Shown here: piece after piece, positions 44,169 to 54,288 of the stretch | Numbering within the stretch: the stretch's first letter is position 1 | How the letters are laid out: each line of letters starts with the position of its first letter | DNA from: Desulfatitalea alkaliphila | GTDB taxonomy: Bacteria > Desulfobacterota > Desulfobacteria > Desulfobacterales > Desulfosarcinaceae | Assembly: GCF_022968795.1 (NCBI RefSeq) | Contig: NZ_JALJRB010000001.1 | Coordinates: forward strand, 310,001 to 374,000 | DNA: 64,000 bases | Direction of reading: 5' to 3' | The notes under the pieces: model-generated | Database searches by the model: none | Told to the model about the DNA's origin: nothing | What the model saw: the letters and a program-made list of their open reading frames with translations, nothing else | Made by a program: the position numbers and the translations under genes

Positions 44169-44600
44169 ATGCAAATCATCATCGGCTGCGACCACGCCGC
44201 TTTCGGCCTCAAGGAGACCGTCAAACAGCATCTCGTCGACAGCGGCCTAACGGTGGAAGATGTCGGCGCCTTCAGCACCGCTTCGGTGGACTACCCCGCA
44301 ATCGGCAGGCAGGTGGCTGCCAAGGTATCCGAAGGACGCTACGACCGGGGCATTCTGCTGTGCGGCACGGGTATCGGCATGTCCATGGTGGCCAACCGCT
44401 ATCCCCACGTGCGGGCCGCTCTGTGCAACGACCTGTTCGCGGCGCTGATGAGCCGCCGCCACAACGACGCCAACATCCTGGTGATGGGCGGACGGGTGAT
44501 CGGCGACGTACTGGCCTTGGAAATTGTTAATACATGGATGGCCACCCCCTTCGAAGGCGACCGCCACCAGCGGCGGCTGGATCAATTCGATGTCCTGTGA
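44169..44600 (+). CDS. rpiB: Ribose-5-phosphate isomerase B
   Basis: A 143-aa RpiB/LacAB-family isomerase interconverting ribose 5-phosphate and ribulose 5-phosphate. It has GCDHAAFGLKETVKQHL, the phosphate/active-site segment GILLCGTGIGMSMVANR (Cys nucleophile of RpiB) and ARRHNDAN-like SRRHNDANILVMGGRVIG. The ATG at 44169 has AAGGGG upstream. It heads the cluster and supplies ribulose-5-phosphate, the substrate of RibB in the same cluster. Confidence 0.93.
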   Translation: MQIIIGCDHAAFGLKETVKQHLVDSGLTVEDVGAFSTASVDYPAIGRQVAAKVSEGRYDRGILLCGTGIGMSMVANRYPHVRAALCNDLFAALMSRRHNDANILVMGGRVIGDVLALEIVNTWMATPFEGDRHQRRLDQFDVL

Positions 44601-44683
44601 ACCCATGGCAGCGCGCCGCGCACCGGTAGCGCCGGTATGCGACGGCACCGCAACGACGGCATAGAATGTAAGGAACAAAGAAC

Positions 44684-45925
44684 GTGGATAAGCTTTTGAT
44701 TGCCCAGGCGGACCCTGAAATCGCACGGGTGTTGGACCAGGAGTTGGAACGCCAGGCAGGCCACCTGGAACTGATCGCTTCGGAAAACATCGCCAGCCGA
44801 GCGGTGATGGCGGTGCAGGGCAGCGTACTGACCAACAAGTATGCCGAGGGATACCCCGGCAAACGCTATTACGGCGGCTGCGAGCATGTGGACACGGCGG
44901 AACGCCTGGCCATCGAACGGCTGCTGCGGCTTTTCGAAGCGGATTATGCCAACGTGCAGCCCCACTCGGGATCCCAGGCCAACATGGCGGCCTATTTCGC
45001 CCTGCTGCAGCCCGGCGACACCGTATTGGGAATGGACCTGGCCCACGGCGGCCATCTGACCCATGGTGCGCGGGTCAGTTTTTCCGGCCAACTCTACCGC
45101 TTTGTGCACTACGGCGTGCGCCCCGAAACCGGCACCATCGACTACGATGCGCTGCGCCGCCTGGCCCTGGAGCAGCGCCCCAAGTTGATCGTGGCCGGCG
45201 CCAGCGCCTATCCGCGCATTCTCCATTTCGACCGCTTCGCGGAAATCGCCGCCGAAGCGGGCGCCGCGCTGATGGTGGACATGGCCCACATCGCCGGCCT
45301 GGTGGCCACCGGACTGCACCCGTCGCCGGTGTCGCTGGCCGATGTGGTCACCTCCACCACCCACAAGACCCTGCGCGGTCCCCGAGGCGGTTTCATCCTG
45401 GCACGCGCCGCTTACGCGGAACGCTTGCGCAGCGAAGTGTTTCCCGGCATTCAAGGCGGTCCGCTGATGCACGTGATCGCGGCCAAGGCGGTGGCCTTCC
45501 GGGAGGCCTTGGCCCCCGCCTTCAAACAGTACCAACAGCGGGTGTTGGCCAATGCCCAGGCCCTGGCCGAAGCGTTGCAGCAAGCCGGCCTGCCCTTGGT
45601 CTCCGGCGGCACCGACAATCATTTGATGCTCGCCGATCTCTCCACCTGGGACCTGACCGGCCAAGAGGCGGAAGCGGCCCTGGGCCGGGCCGGCATCACC
45701 GTCAACAAGAACGCCGTGCCCTTCGACCGACGGGGCGCGCGGGTCACCAGCGGCATCCGTATCGGCACCCCCTACGTGACCAGTCGCGGCATGGGCATCG
45801 AGGAGATGCGCCAGATCGCCGGCCTGATCATCGAAGTGCTGAAAAACAAAGACGATACCAGAATATTGGAGCGTTCCCGGTTGGAGGTGGCGGAGCTGTG
45901 CAACGCCTTTCCGCTGTACACTTGA
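44684..45925 (+). CDS. glyA: Serine hydroxymethyltransferase
   Basis: A 413-aa PLP enzyme converting serine and tetrahydrofolate to glycine and 5,10-methylene-THF. Motifs: [45 protein letters not shown] and the PLP-lysine segment [15 protein letters not shown]. Length is standard. The start is GTG at 44684 with AAGGAA upstream. Its methylene-THF product feeds thymidylate synthesis, in keeping with the following dCMP deaminase. Confidence 0.95.
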   Translation: MDKLLIAQADPEIARVLDQELERQAGHLELIASENIASRAVMAVQGSVLTNKYAEGYPGKRYYGGCEHVDTAERLAIERLLRLFEADYANVQPHSGSQANMAAYFALLQPGDTVLGMDLAHGGHLTHGARVSFSGQLYRFVHYGVRPETGTIDYDALRRLALEQRPKLIVAGASAYPRILHFDRFAEIAAEAGAALMVDMAHIAGLVATGLHPSPVSLADVVTSTTHKTLRGPRGGFILARAAYAERLRSEVFPGIQGGPLMHVIAAKAVAFREALAPAFKQYQQRVLANAQALAEALQQAGLPLVSGGTDNHLMLADLSTWDLTGQEAEAALGRAGITVNKNAVPFDRRGARVTSGIRIGTPYVTSRGMGIEEMRQIAGLIIEVLKNKDDTRILERSRLEVAELCNAFPLYT

Positions 45926-45953
45926 ACCGTCGCCGCCGCACGAGGCGGACATC

Positions 45954-46433
45954 ATGACCTTTGAAAAATCGCGTCCCCCGTGGGACACCTACTTCATGGA
46001 CATCGCCTGCCTGGTGGCCCGGCGCGCCACCTGCCTGCGCCGCTCGGTGGGCGCCGTGGTGGTCAAGGACCGCCGCATCCTCTCCACGGGGTACAACGGC
46101 GCCCCGAGCCAGGTGCGCCACTGCGCCGAAACCGGCTGCTTGCGGGAGCAACTGGCGGTCCCCTCCGGCGAACGGCATGAGCTGTGCCGGGGCATCCACG
46201 CCGAACAGAACGCCATTATCCAAGCCGCCTACCACGGCGTTTCCATCAAGGGGGCGACCCTCTTCTGCACCCACCTGCCCTGCTCCATCTGCGCCAAGAT
46301 GATCATCAACGCCGGCATCGTTCGCATCGTCTACCAGGACGGCTATGCCGATGCCCTGTCGCGGGACATGCTGGCCGAAGCCCAAGTGGCCCTGGCCCAA
46401 TTGCCCCAAAGACCGACGGAGGAAGGCCCATGA
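45954..46433 (+). CDS. dCMP deaminase
   Basis: A 159-aa zinc deaminase of the dCMP deaminase/ComEB type. Zinc ligands and the catalytic Glu are in [11 protein letters not shown] and [10 protein letters not shown]; the N-terminal [20 protein letters not shown] and [12 protein letters not shown] segments are typical. It makes dUMP for thymidylate synthesis. Its stop overlaps the nrdR start (ATGA). Confidence 0.92.
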   Translation: MTFEKSRPPWDTYFMDIACLVARRATCLRRSVGAVVVKDRRILSTGYNGAPSQVRHCAETGCLREQLAVPSGERHELCRGIHAEQNAIIQAAYHGVSIKGATLFCTHLPCSICAKMIINAGIVRIVYQDGYADALSRDMLAEAQVALAQLPQRPTEEGP

Positions 46434-46885
46434 AGTGCCCGTTTTGCGGAGAAATGGACAACAAAGTGATCGATTCCCGCGTCAGCAAGGACGGGGCGGC
46501 CATACGGCGCCGCCGGGAGTGCATCGATTGCGCGCGCCGCTTCACCACCTATGAACAGGTGGAGGAGATGCCCATCATGATCGTTAAGAAAGATGGGCGC
46601 CGGGAGGTATTCAGCCGGGAAAAGGTGCGCTCCGGCATGCAGAAGGCATGTCAGAAGCTGAACATCAGCATGAACATCATCGAGGACTTCATCGAGGAAC
46701 TGGAACGGGACCTGCGCGAAACCGGCGAAAAGGAGATTCCCTCCAAGATTGTGGGCGAACGGATCATGGGCAAGCTTCACAGCCTCAACGACATCGCCTA
46801 TGTGCGCTTCGCTTCCGTCTATCGAGAGTTCAAGGATGTCAACGATTTTGTCGCGGAACTCAAAAGCCTGCTCAGCGAACGGTGA
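46430..46885 (+). CDS. nrdR: Transcriptional repressor NrdR
   Basis: A 151-aa regulator of ribonucleotide reductase genes. A zinc ribbon ([15 protein letters not shown] ... [12 protein letters not shown], Cys3, Cys6, Cys31, Cys34) is followed by an ATP-cone ([20 protein letters not shown]) that senses ATP/dATP. The ATG at 46430 overlaps the deaminase stop, and its own stop overlaps the ribD start, giving tight coupling. The position before ribD is common in bacteria. Confidence 0.95.
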   Translation: MKCPFCGEMDNKVIDSRVSKDGAAIRRRRECIDCARRFTTYEQVEEMPIMIVKKDGRREVFSREKVRSGMQKACQKLNISMNIIEDFIEELERDLRETGEKEIPSKIVGERIMGKLHSLNDIAYVRFASVYREFKDVNDFVAELKSLLSER

Positions 46886-47976
46886 TGAACTACAACGATT
46901 ACATGCAAATGGCCTTGGACCTGGCAGGCCGGGGCGCGGGGCGGGTATCGCCCAACCCTATGGTGGGCGCGGTGGTGGTGCGCGACGGCCGAGTGGTGGG
47001 AAAAGGGTATCACCAAGCCTTGGGCGGCCCCCATGCCGAAGTAAACGCCCTGGACGATGCCGGCCCGCAGGCCCGCGGCGCCACCCTGTATGTCACACTG
47101 GAACCCTGTAATCATCAGGGCCGCACACCGCCGTGCACGGAAAAGATCCTGCAAAGCGGGGTGCGCCGGGTGGTGGTGGCCATGGCCGACCCCAACCCCG
47201 ATGTGCAGGGCGGCGGCAATGCCTACCTGCAATCCAAGGGAATCGAAGTCAAGTGCGGGGTGGCCGAGGGAGCGGCACGACGGCTCAACGAAAGTTTCAT
47301 CAAGTTCGTGCGCACCAAACGGCCCTTCGTGGTGCTCAAAATGGCTGCCACCCTGGACGGTCGCATCGCCACCCGCACCGGCGATGCCCGCTGGGTGACC
47401 GGACCCGAGGCCCGCGCGGCCGTGCACCGGATGCGCCACGCCCTGGACGCCATACTGGTGGGCAGGGGCACCATCACGGCCGACGATCCCCAACTGACCA
47501 CCCGTCTGCCGGAGGGCCGGGGGGTCGACCCGATCCGCCTGGTACTGGACACCCACCTGCGCACCGACCCCAAGGCCCGGGTGCTGACCCAGGATTCGCC
47601 GGCGCCCACGCACCTGGTGTGCGGCCCGGAAGCCGACGCGCAGCGAAAATCGGCACTCACAACGGCCGGCGCGCTCCTGCTGGAAACACCTTTGCATGAG
47701 GGGCGCATCGATCTGGACGCCCTCATGGTCCGCCTGGGAGGGCTGCAAATCACCAGCGTCCTGATCGAAGGGGGCGCACAAGTGGCCCACGGCGCCCTGG
47801 CGGCCGGCATCGTGGACAAGGTGGTCCTGTTCTACGCCCCCAAAATCCTGGGCGGCGACGACGGCATCCCCATGCTCCACGGCCCCGGCCCGGCCATGAT
47901 GGCCGAAGCGATCCCGCTTCACAATGTGAGTGTGGCGCGGGTGGGGGAGGATATTGTGATCGAGGGGTATAGATAA
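46885..47976 (+). CDS. ribD: Bifunctional riboflavin deaminase/reductase RibD
   Basis: A 363-aa enzyme catalysing the second and third steps of riboflavin synthesis. The N-terminal deaminase domain (1-145) has the zinc motifs GGPHAEVNAL and LEPCNHQGRTPPC; the C-terminal reductase domain has KMAATLDGRIATRTGDARWVTG and a GG-rich end (VLIEGGAQVAHGAL). The start overlaps nrdR by 1 nt. An AT-rich inverted-repeat element follows directly after its stop, before ribE. Confidence 0.95.
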   Translation: MNYNDYMQMALDLAGRGAGRVSPNPMVGAVVVRDGRVVGKGYHQALGGPHAEVNALDDAGPQARGATLYVTLEPCNHQGRTPPCTEKILQSGVRRVVVAMADPNPDVQGGGNAYLQSKGIEVKCGVAEGAARRLNESFIKFVRTKRPFVVLKMAATLDGRIATRTGDARWVTGPEARAAVHRMRHALDAILVGRGTITADDPQLTTRLPEGRGVDPIRLVLDTHLRTDPKARVLTQDSPAPTHLVCGPEADAQRKSALTTAGALLLETPLHEGRIDLDALMVRLGGLQITSVLIEGGAQVAHGALAAGIVDKVVLFYAPKILGGDDGIPMLHGPGPAMMAEAIPLHNVSVARVGEDIVIEGYR

Positions 47977-48183
47977 AGTGTTAAGTTTTAAGTGTTAAGT
48001 TTTAAGCGAAGGTATGCTGTCGATTGGATGGTGGGTGGGGTATTATGAAACGGGTTGGTAATTTCAGCTGAACCTATTGTGGCACCGAACCAATTAATGA
48101 CTACCTTGGCAGAATATTGGAGTACCAAAAATATAAATCGATGGAACACCTTCCGTAAAACTTAACACTTAACACTTAAAACT
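47977..48183. repeat. AT-rich inverted-repeat element between ribD and ribE
   Basis: The left end (47977-48013) carries GTTTTAAGTGTTAAG-type units, and the right end (about 48149-48183) carries them inverted, including an inner GAAGGT/ACCTTC pair, so the imperfect arms are roughly 30 bp. The ~135-bp interior has no open frame. The AT content is unlike the surrounding GC-rich genes, and the element begins at the base after the ribD stop. It resembles a MITE-like or REP-like insertion; no target duplication could be confirmed. Confidence 0.6.
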
Positions 48184-48198
48184 CTTTAAAGTAAAAAA

Positions 48199-48858
48199 AT
48201 GTTCACTGGCATCATCGAAGGTTTAGGCACCCTCACCGGCATGCGGAATGCAGGCAGCGCCCGTGTTTTGACGGTTGTGGCCGATTTCGACCTGGAGGGG
48301 ACCCGGATCGGTGACAGCATCGCCACCAACGGGGCTTGTTTGACGGCGACCACCCTGGAAGGGCGCCGCTTCACCGCCGATGTTTCGGCCGAAACCCTGT
48401 CCAAAACCACTTTCGGCCAATTGCGGGTGGGCGACCGCGTCAATCTGGAACGGGCCCTGCGGCTGTCGGACCGGCTGGACGGCCACCTGGTGTCGGGGCA
48501 TGTGGATGGCCTGGCCCGCCTGGAACAGCGGGAAACCGGCGAACGGGCCTGGGTGCTCAGTTTCAGTGCGCCGGCGGCCTTGACCCGCTATATGATCACC
48601 AAGGGATCGGTGGCGGTGGATGGCGTCAGCCTGACCATCAATCGCTGTGATGCCGGCGGGTTCCAGGTGGCCATCATCCCGCACACCGCCCGGATGACCA
48701 CCATCGGCCTCAAGTCGGCGGGCGCCTTGTTCAACATTGAAACCGATCTGATCGGCAAATATGTGGAGCGGTTCGTTACCGGCGCGACAACGGACGGGCA
48801 GACGGCCGGCGGGGGCATCGACATGGCCCTGCTGGCCAGATCGGGTTATTTGCGGTAA
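48199..48858 (+). CDS. ribE: Riboflavin synthase (alpha subunit)
   Basis: A 219-aa enzyme making riboflavin from two lumazine molecules. The two tandem lumazine-binding barrels are visible: [10 protein letters not shown] and [10 protein letters not shown] in the first, VSGHVDGLA and [12 protein letters not shown] in the second. Length is standard. It follows the AT-rich repeat element after ribD. The symbol ribC is used in some species. Confidence 0.94.
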   Translation: MFTGIIEGLGTLTGMRNAGSARVLTVVADFDLEGTRIGDSIATNGACLTATTLEGRRFTADVSAETLSKTTFGQLRVGDRVNLERALRLSDRLDGHLVSGHVDGLARLEQRETGERAWVLSFSAPAALTRYMITKGSVAVDGVSLTINRCDAGGFQVAIIPHTARMTTIGLKSAGALFNIETDLIGKYVERFVTGATTDGQTAGGGIDMALLARSGYLR

Positions 48859-48957
48859 TCGTTGATCGCGCGATGCTTGAAACGGCGCGCACCTTGAATA
48901 AACAACCGTTGCAAAACGGACAATGAGTTGAATCGAACGAACGGAGAGTGAACCAAA

Positions 48958-50178
48958 ATGCCACGCATTACCGTCGAGCAGGCCATCGAGGACATCCGGG
49001 CCGGCAAAATGGTCATCCTGGTGGATGACGAAGATCGGGAAAACGAGGGCGACCTGACCATGGCCGCCGAAAAGGTGACACCGGCGGCCATCAATTTCAT
49101 GGCCAAGCATGGAAGGGGGCTCATCTGTCTCTCCATGACCAGCGCGCGCTGCGACCAACTCAACCTGCCGCTGATGGTCAAGGACAACACCTCTCCCTTT
49201 CAAACCGGCTTCACCATCTCCATCGAGGCCAAGGAAGGGGTCACCACCGGCATCTCCGCCGCCGACCGCGCCACCACCATCCTGGCCGCGGTGGCCGAGG
49301 ACGCCAAATCGAGCGACCTGGTGCGACCGGGCCACATTTTCCCCCTGCGCGCCCGGGACGGCGGGGTGATGGTACGCGTGGGGCAAACCGAGGGGTCGGT
49401 GGACCTGGCGCGGCTGGCCGGACTCGAACCGGCCGGAGTCATCTGCGAAATCATGGACGAGGACGGCACCATGGCCCGCATGCCCACTTTGGAAGTGTTC
49501 AGCGAGCAGCACGGCCTGGGCATCGTCACCATCGCCGACCTGGTGGCCTACCGCATGCGCAACGAATCCTTCGTCAAGCGGGCCGCCGAAACCACCATTC
49601 CCACCGAGCACGGCGGCGAGTTCCGCATCGTGGCCTTCGAGAACCATGTGGACGATCAGCTCCACCTGGCCCTGGTCAAGGGAGAGATCGGACCGGACGC
49701 ACCGGTGCTGGTGCGGGTCCACTCCGAATGCATGACCGGCGACATCTTCGGTTCCCTGCGCTGCGATTGCGGAGACCAACTCCACCGGGCCATGGCCATG
49801 ATGGAGAAAGAGGGGGCCGGGGTGATCATCTACCTGCGCCAGGAGGGCCGTGGCATCGGCCTGGTCAACAAACTCAGGGCCTACGAACTGCAACAAAAGC
49901 AGGGGCTCGACACGGTGGAGGCCAACCGCAAACTCGGGTTCAAGGACGATTTGCGCGACTACGGCATCGGCGCCCAGATGCTGCGCAATTTAGGGGTGCG
50001 CCAAATGCGGCTGCTGACCAACAACCCCAAGAAAATGGTCGGCCTGGATGGTTATGGGCTGAGCGTGGTGGAGCAGATTCCCATCGAGGTCGCCCCCAAC
50101 GAGTACAACCGCTGCTACCTGGAGTGTAAAAAACTCAAAATGGGTCATCTGTTGCATTTTGACGAACAAGAACAGTAG
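48958..50178 (+). CDS. ribBA: Bifunctional DHBP synthase / GTP cyclohydrolase II
   Basis: A 406-aa fusion. Residues 1-200 are 3,4-dihydroxy-2-butanone-4-phosphate synthase ([38 protein letters not shown]-like [13 protein letters not shown]). Residues 205-400 are GTP cyclohydrolase II with the zinc motif [15 protein letters not shown] and catalytic EGRGIG. It supplies both riboflavin precursors, from ribulose-5-phosphate and GTP. The Cys set is complete, so both activities are expected. A 99-bp gap follows ribE. Confidence 0.95.
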   Translation: MPRITVEQAIEDIRAGKMVILVDDEDRENEGDLTMAAEKVTPAAINFMAKHGRGLICLSMTSARCDQLNLPLMVKDNTSPFQTGFTISIEAKEGVTTGISAADRATTILAAVAEDAKSSDLVRPGHIFPLRARDGGVMVRVGQTEGSVDLARLAGLEPAGVICEIMDEDGTMARMPTLEVFSEQHGLGIVTIADLVAYRMRNESFVKRAAETTIPTEHGGEFRIVAFENHVDDQLHLALVKGEIGPDAPVLVRVHSECMTGDIFGSLRCDCGDQLHRAMAMMEKEGAGVIIYLRQEGRGIGLVNKLRAYELQQKQGLDTVEANRKLGFKDDLRDYGIGAQMLRNLGVRQMRLLTNNPKKMVGLDGYGLSVVEQIPIEVAPNEYNRCYLECKKLKMGHLLHFDEQEQ

Positions 50179-50236
50179 ACCATGCATATAACGGGGTCCG
50201 CCCGGAGCAGGCCCCATTGCCGGCGGAGGTTCAGTG

Positions 50237-50710
50237 ATGCCCAATGTAATTGAAGCCAAACTTGTGGCCGAAGGAAAGAAATTCGCCATCGTGGTGAGCC
50301 GTTTCAACGACTTCATCACCGACAAACTGGTGGGCGGCGCTCTGGATGCGCTGATCCGCAGCGGCACGGACGAGAAGGACATCGACATTGTCAAGGTGCC
50401 CGGTGCCTTTGAAATTCCTTTGGTGGCCAAGAAACTGGCCGCCCGTAATGCGCACGACGCCATCATCTGCCTGGGTGCGGTGATCCGCGGCGCCACCCCC
50501 CACTTCGACTACGTGAGCGCCGAAGTCTCCAAGGGTGTGGCCAGCGCCAGCATGGAGACCGGCCGGCCCATCATTTTCGGCGTGTTGACCACCGACACCC
50601 TGGAGCAAGCCATCGAGCGGGCCGGCAGCAAGGCGGGCAACAAGGGGTGGGATTCGGCCCTGGCCGCCGTCGAAATGGCCAACCTGATGGCGGAGGTGGA
50701 AACGATCTGA
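50237..50710 (+). CDS. ribH: 6,7-dimethyl-8-ribityllumazine synthase
   Basis: A 157-aa lumazine synthase. Motifs: [51 protein letters not shown] and the [23 protein letters not shown] substrate loop with the catalytic His in TPHFDYV. The ATG at 50237 is 7 nt after GGAGG; a GTG at 50234 also fits. nusB begins 2 nt after its stop. Confidence 0.95.
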   Translation: MPNVIEAKLVAEGKKFAIVVSRFNDFITDKLVGGALDALIRSGTDEKDIDIVKVPGAFEIPLVAKKLAARNAHDAIICLGAVIRGATPHFDYVSAEVSKGVASASMETGRPIIFGVLTTDTLEQAIERAGSKAGNKGWDSALAAVEMANLMAEVETI

Positions 50711-50712
50711 CC

Positions 50713-51189
50713 ATGGGAACCCGCAGACACGCCAGGGAAACGGCCATGCAGGCCCTGTTCTGCATGGACATGAGTTGCGCCTTCACCCGGGAGATGCTCG
50801 ACGCATATTGTCGCTGCTTCGCCCCGGACGAACCGCAACCGCCTTTTTTTCAACACCTGGTCAACGGCATCATCGACCATCATGACCACATCGACGGTAT
50901 CATTGAGCAGCACTCCAACAACTGGAAAATCCGGCGCATGGCCTGTGTGGATCGCAACATACTGCGCCTGGCCGTTTTCGAACTGCTCTACTGCGCCGAC
51001 ATTCCGGCCAAGGTGGCGATCAACGAGGCCATCGATATCGGCAAGAAGTTCGGCTCCCCGGAATCGGGGGCCTTCATCAACGGCATTCTGGACAGCATCC
51101 GCCTGGCCATCGACCAGGGCCGGCTCTTGCGCCGATCAGCGGTGACGGAAGCCCGCGCCACGGCCCCCAAGGCGGTCAACGGCGGATAG
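50713..51189 (+). CDS. nusB: Transcription antitermination factor NusB
   Basis: A 158-aa all-helical NusB: GTRRHARETAMQALFCMDM at the N-terminus, VDRNILRLAVFELLYCADIP and VAINEAIDIGKKFGSPESGAFINGILD near the end. It functions with NusE/S10 in rRNA antitermination. The ribH-nusB adjacency is a conserved bacterial gene pair. Confidence 0.93.
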   Translation: MGTRRHARETAMQALFCMDMSCAFTREMLDAYCRCFAPDEPQPPFFQHLVNGIIDHHDHIDGIIEQHSNNWKIRRMACVDRNILRLAVFELLYCADIPAKVAINEAIDIGKKFGSPESGAFINGILDSIRLAIDQGRLLRRSAVTEARATAPKAVNGG

Positions 51190-51216
51190 ACGACACATCC
51201 GAAAGGGAGGACGTTT

Positions 51217-51843
51217 ATGATTATTCGCGCCATGCAGGTCGGACCGCTGCAGGCCAACTGTTACATCGTCGGTTGCGAAGAGACCCGCCACGCCGCCGTG
51301 ATCGATCCGGGCGGCGATGCCGACAAGATATTGTTGGCGCTGGCCAACGACCGGCTGACGCTCAAGGCGATCATCAACACCCATGGCCATTTCGATCATG
51401 TCAGCGCCAACAAGGCCCTGAAAGAGGCCAGCGGCGCCGAGTTGATGATCCATCCCGACGACGCCGCCATGCTGCCCCACCTCTCCCAAGGGGCGGCCCA
51501 ATGGGGCCTGCGTTCGGAAGATTCCCCCGCACCCGACCGGTTGCTGGCCGACGGCGACACCGTCACCGTGGGCCGCATCACCTTCAAGGTGCTGCACACC
51601 CCCGGTCACACCCCCGGCGGCATCTCCCTGGCCACCGACAAAGTGGTTTTCGTGGGCGACACCCTCTTTTCCGGCTCCATCGGCCGCACCGACTTTCCGG
51701 GCGGCGACTTCGACACCCTGATCCGCGGCATTCACGCCAAGCTGTTCACCCTGCCGGACGACACCACCGTCTACACGGGGCACATGGAGCCGACGACCAT
51801 CGGCAAGGAGAAACGCACCAATCCGTTCTGTGCGCTGCGCTGA
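51217..51843 (+). CDS. MBL-fold metallohydrolase (GloB-like)
   Basis: A 208-aa metallo-beta-lactamase-fold hydrolase with the metal motif NTHGHFDHV (near 56), HTPGHTPGGIS and the later metal Asp/His in FVGDTLF and VYTGHMEPTTIG. It is shorter than full glyoxalase II and lacks its substrate domain, so glyoxalase, thioesterase or persulfide activity cannot be distinguished. A good Shine-Dalgarno (AAAGGGAGG) precedes it; it probably rides on the rib-nusB transcript. Confidence 0.85.
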   Translation: MIIRAMQVGPLQANCYIVGCEETRHAAVIDPGGDADKILLALANDRLTLKAIINTHGHFDHVSANKALKEASGAELMIHPDDAAMLPHLSQGAAQWGLRSEDSPAPDRLLADGDTVTVGRITFKVLHTPGHTPGGISLATDKVVFVGDTLFSGSIGRTDFPGGDFDTLIRGIHAKLFTLPDDTTVYTGHMEPTTIGKEKRTNPFCALR

Positions 51844-51858
51844 GGCACCGGCGCGGGC

Positions 51859-51885
51859 GGCGCTTGTCGTCGCCCTACAAGCGCC
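51859..51885. terminator. Hairpin between convergent MBL and UbiB genes
   Basis: GGCGCTTGT (51859-51867) pairs with ACAAGCGCC (51877-51885) around a 9-nt loop. It starts 15 bp after the MBL-gene stop and covers the end of the UbiB gene. No T-run follows. Confidence 0.35.
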
Positions 51886-53572
51886 CCTTCTTGAGAATCG
51901 CCACCAACAGCCAGATCCCCATGAATCCGGCGGCCAGGAAACCGATCAACCCGAGCAGCGAAACGCCGTGGAACAGGGGCGGGATGTTGGAGATGACGAT
52001 GATGGCCGATCCGATGATCAGCGCTGCGATGATGATGGCAAAGGAGATGCGGTTGCTGATTTGATCGTGGGTGGCGAGCATCTTGTCCAGATCCTTGAGC
52101 ACCAGGGTGAAGGACATCTTCTTCATGCGCAAGGAACGGCTGATCTCCAACAGATCCTTTGGAAAATCGCTGAGAAAGGCGTACCCCTGCTCCGCCAGGC
52201 GGGCCAGATCGCCACTCAAGCGGGCCGGTTTGAAGCGGGCCAGCCGGACCTCCCGGATGAACGGCTTGGCGGCGCCCATTAAATCGAACTCCGGGTGAAG
52301 ACTGCGAGCGATGGTCTCCACCTGGGCCAGGGCCTTGATCATCAAAAACAGGTCGGGCTGCAAGCGCATGCGGTTCTTGGTGGCCAGCTCCATCAGCTGG
52401 TGCAGCACTTTGCTCAACTGCACCTCCTCCAGGGGCCGGTAGAGATGGCGACCCACGAAGTCGGCCACGTCCTTTTCCAGCACCGCCATGCTGGGCTCAT
52501 CATCCCAATCGGTTAATTTGAGCAGGATTTCCGCGGTCCGCGGTTCGTCGCGGGCCAGAATGCTCTGGACCAAGGCAACGAAATATTCCCGGGTGGAACG
52601 ATCCAGGGCGCCCATCATGCCGAAATCGATCAGGCAGATCACATTGTCGGGCAGAACGAAGATATTGCCTGGATGGGGATCGGCGTGGAAAAAGCCGTAG
52701 GAAAAAATCTGCTTGAACAGAATGTCGGCGCCGCGGCTGGTGATCCGTTCCCGGTCGTACCCTTCGCGCAGCAACTTCTCGGTGTCGGACACCTTGATAC
52801 CGTCCACGAACTCGATGGTCAGGATCCGTTGGGTGGAGTGGTTGCGGTACACCTTGGGCACATAGACCCCCGGATCGTCCAGGAACTGGCCGGCCACCCG
52901 CTCCATGCTGGCCGCTTCAATGGTGTAGTCCAACTCCTTTTCGATACTGTGGGCGAACTCCTCGACGATGCGGATCGGCCGGTGGAAGGCCAATTCCTCG
53001 ATATGCCGTTCGGCCAGAGTGGCCAGGTGGAGCATGATCTCCAGGTCCACCTCCACCACCTGTTCGATGCCCGGCCGTTGCACCTTGATCACCACCTCGT
53101 CGCCGCTGTGCAGACGCGCCCGGTGAACCTGGCCGATGGAAGCCGACGCCAGCGGCTCGGGGTTCAATTCGGCAAAGGCGATGGCATGGGGGCGGTTGAG
53201 TTCGCTCTCGACGGTTTCGACAAAGTCATCGAAGCCGAAAGGCGGTACCTTGTCTTGCAGCTTGCTGAACTCGCGCACAAACTCCACCGGCACCAGGTCG
53301 GGGCGGGTGGAAAGCACCTGACCCAATTTGATATAGGTGGGCCCCAGCTCCTCCAAGGCCATCCGCACCCGCTCGGCCCGGCTCATTTTTTCCAGCCGCT
53401 CGCGCCGTTTGCGGGAAATCATCTGCAGCCCAACCTCGATGTACTGCTCGATCTTGAGGGTATCGATCAGGTCGCCGAAACCGTATTTGAACAGCACCGC
53501 CAAAATCTGGCGGTAGCGGTTCAAGTGGCGGTAGGTCCGACCGAAAACACCGATTTTACGGATACTGATCAT
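51875..53572 (-). CDS. UbiB/ABC1/AarF-family kinase-like protein
   Basis: A 565-aa atypical kinase. It shows the family KxGQ motif (TYIKLGQVLSTRPDLVP), the Ala-rich nucleotide loop replacing the glycine loop (PLASASIGQVHRARL), the kinase core HADPHPGNIFVLPDN and IDFGMMG, and two C-terminal membrane helices (ISFAIIIAALIIGSAIIVIS and LIGFLAAGFMGIWLLVAI). Relatives act in isoprenoid quinone synthesis or lipid handling. The start at 53572 is chosen at MISIRKIGVFG; the upstream extension lacks family features. The phasin-like gene lies 117 nt upstream on the same strand. Confidence 0.88.
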   Translation of the reverse strand: MISIRKIGVFGRTYRHLNRYRQILAVLFKYGFGDLIDTLKIEQYIEVGLQMISRKRRERLEKMSRAERVRMALEELGPTYIKLGQVLSTRPDLVPVEFVREFSKLQDKVPPFGFDDFVETVESELNRPHAIAFAELNPEPLASASIGQVHRARLHSGDEVVIKVQRPGIEQVVEVDLEIMLHLATLAERHIEELAFHRPIRIVEEFAHSIEKELDYTIEAASMERVAGQFLDDPGVYVPKVYRNHSTQRILTIEFVDGIKVSDTEKLLREGYDRERITSRGADILFKQIFSYGFFHADPHPGNIFVLPDNVICLIDFGMMGALDRSTREYFVALVQSILARDEPRTAEILLKLTDWDDEPSMAVLEKDVADFVGRHLYRPLEEVQLSKVLHQLMELATKNRMRLQPDLFLMIKALAQVETIARSLHPEFDLMGAAKPFIREVRLARFKPARLSGDLARLAEQGYAFLSDFPKDLLEISRSLRMKKMSFTLVLKDLDKMLATHDQISNRISFAIIIAALIIGSAIIVISNIPPLFHGVSLLGLIGFLAAGFMGIWLLVAILKKGRL

Positions 53573-53689
53573 GGTGGTCCCATGGGTGAAAGGCGCCCGT
53601 GAAGGGCGAGACGGCGGCAAGCGGCGGACGCCGTGCCGAGCGGACAAGCCTTACTTTGAAACACACCCCTGGCGCCGGCGGACAAGGGG

Positions 53690-54010
53690 CTAATCTTTCT
53701 CTTTTTTCTGGGTCATGGCGTTGACGATGCTTTTGAGTTCCCGGATTTCCTTTTTCAGCTCCTTGAGCTCGTCGGTGGTCACGACCTTGGTCTTCTTCAG
53801 AAAATCCTGCACCGCGTCCTCGACCCGCTTCTCGAGCTTTTCCTGGGTTTCGTCATAGCGCTTCTGCACATCCTTGAGAAACTTGCGCCCCTCTTTTTCG
53901 GACATCTCGCCCTTTTTCTGCAGCTCTTCGACCAATTCTTCCACCTCGTCCTTGGTCTTGAGTGCCAAACCGATACCGGCGTACACGCTTTTTTTCATCA
54001 GATCGAACAT
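53690..54010 (-). CDS. Phasin-like coiled-coil protein
   Basis: A 106-aa, charged, helical protein: MFDLMKKSVYAGIGLALKTKDEV, EELQKKGEMSEKEGRKFLKDVQK and a C-terminal coiled-coil TTDELKELKKEIRELKSIVN. This is the layout of short PhaI/PhaF-like granule-associated or polyhydroxyalkanoate synthesis regulator proteins. The start at 54010 has GGAGGGAG upstream. It is followed by the UbiB-family gene, a pairing seen in other deltaproteobacteria. Function unproven. Confidence 0.72.
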   Translation of the reverse strand: MFDLMKKSVYAGIGLALKTKDEVEELVEELQKKGEMSEKEGRKFLKDVQKRYDETQEKLEKRVEDAVQDFLKKTKVVTTDELKELKKEIRELKSIVNAMTQKKEKD

Positions 54011-54288
54011 AAGCTCCCTCCTCGGGCAAAAAAGGTATTGTTGTTGGCAGGTTATCCCAATAGTTAGCACATCGGCGCCTGCAATTGCAAGCTGTATAAA
54101 ACCAGGCGTCCGCCTCATCGAAGCGGCGAACAACATATTCCCTTGACTGTCCGCCCCATCTTCCCTAACTTTAGGATTCTGAACCCAATCGCGGTGACGG
54201 GCGGAGGCGTTTGACGACGCGAAGCGGACATGCGGCGCGCCTCGGCCATGCAGTAGATCGGCGCGCAACAACGAGAGGATCGGTTACA
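54011..54288. other. Divergent intergenic region, 278 bp
   Basis: No gene is supported. TTGACT (54143-54148), a 17-bp spacer and TAACTT (54166-54171) form a weak sigma-70 promoter candidate for the CooC-like gene. Nothing else is recognised. Confidence 0.35.

Noticed and set aside
47977-48198. Possible FMN riboswitch in the rib cluster
   Set aside because: No conserved FMN-aptamer segments were seen; the AT-rich inverted repeats explain the gap better.
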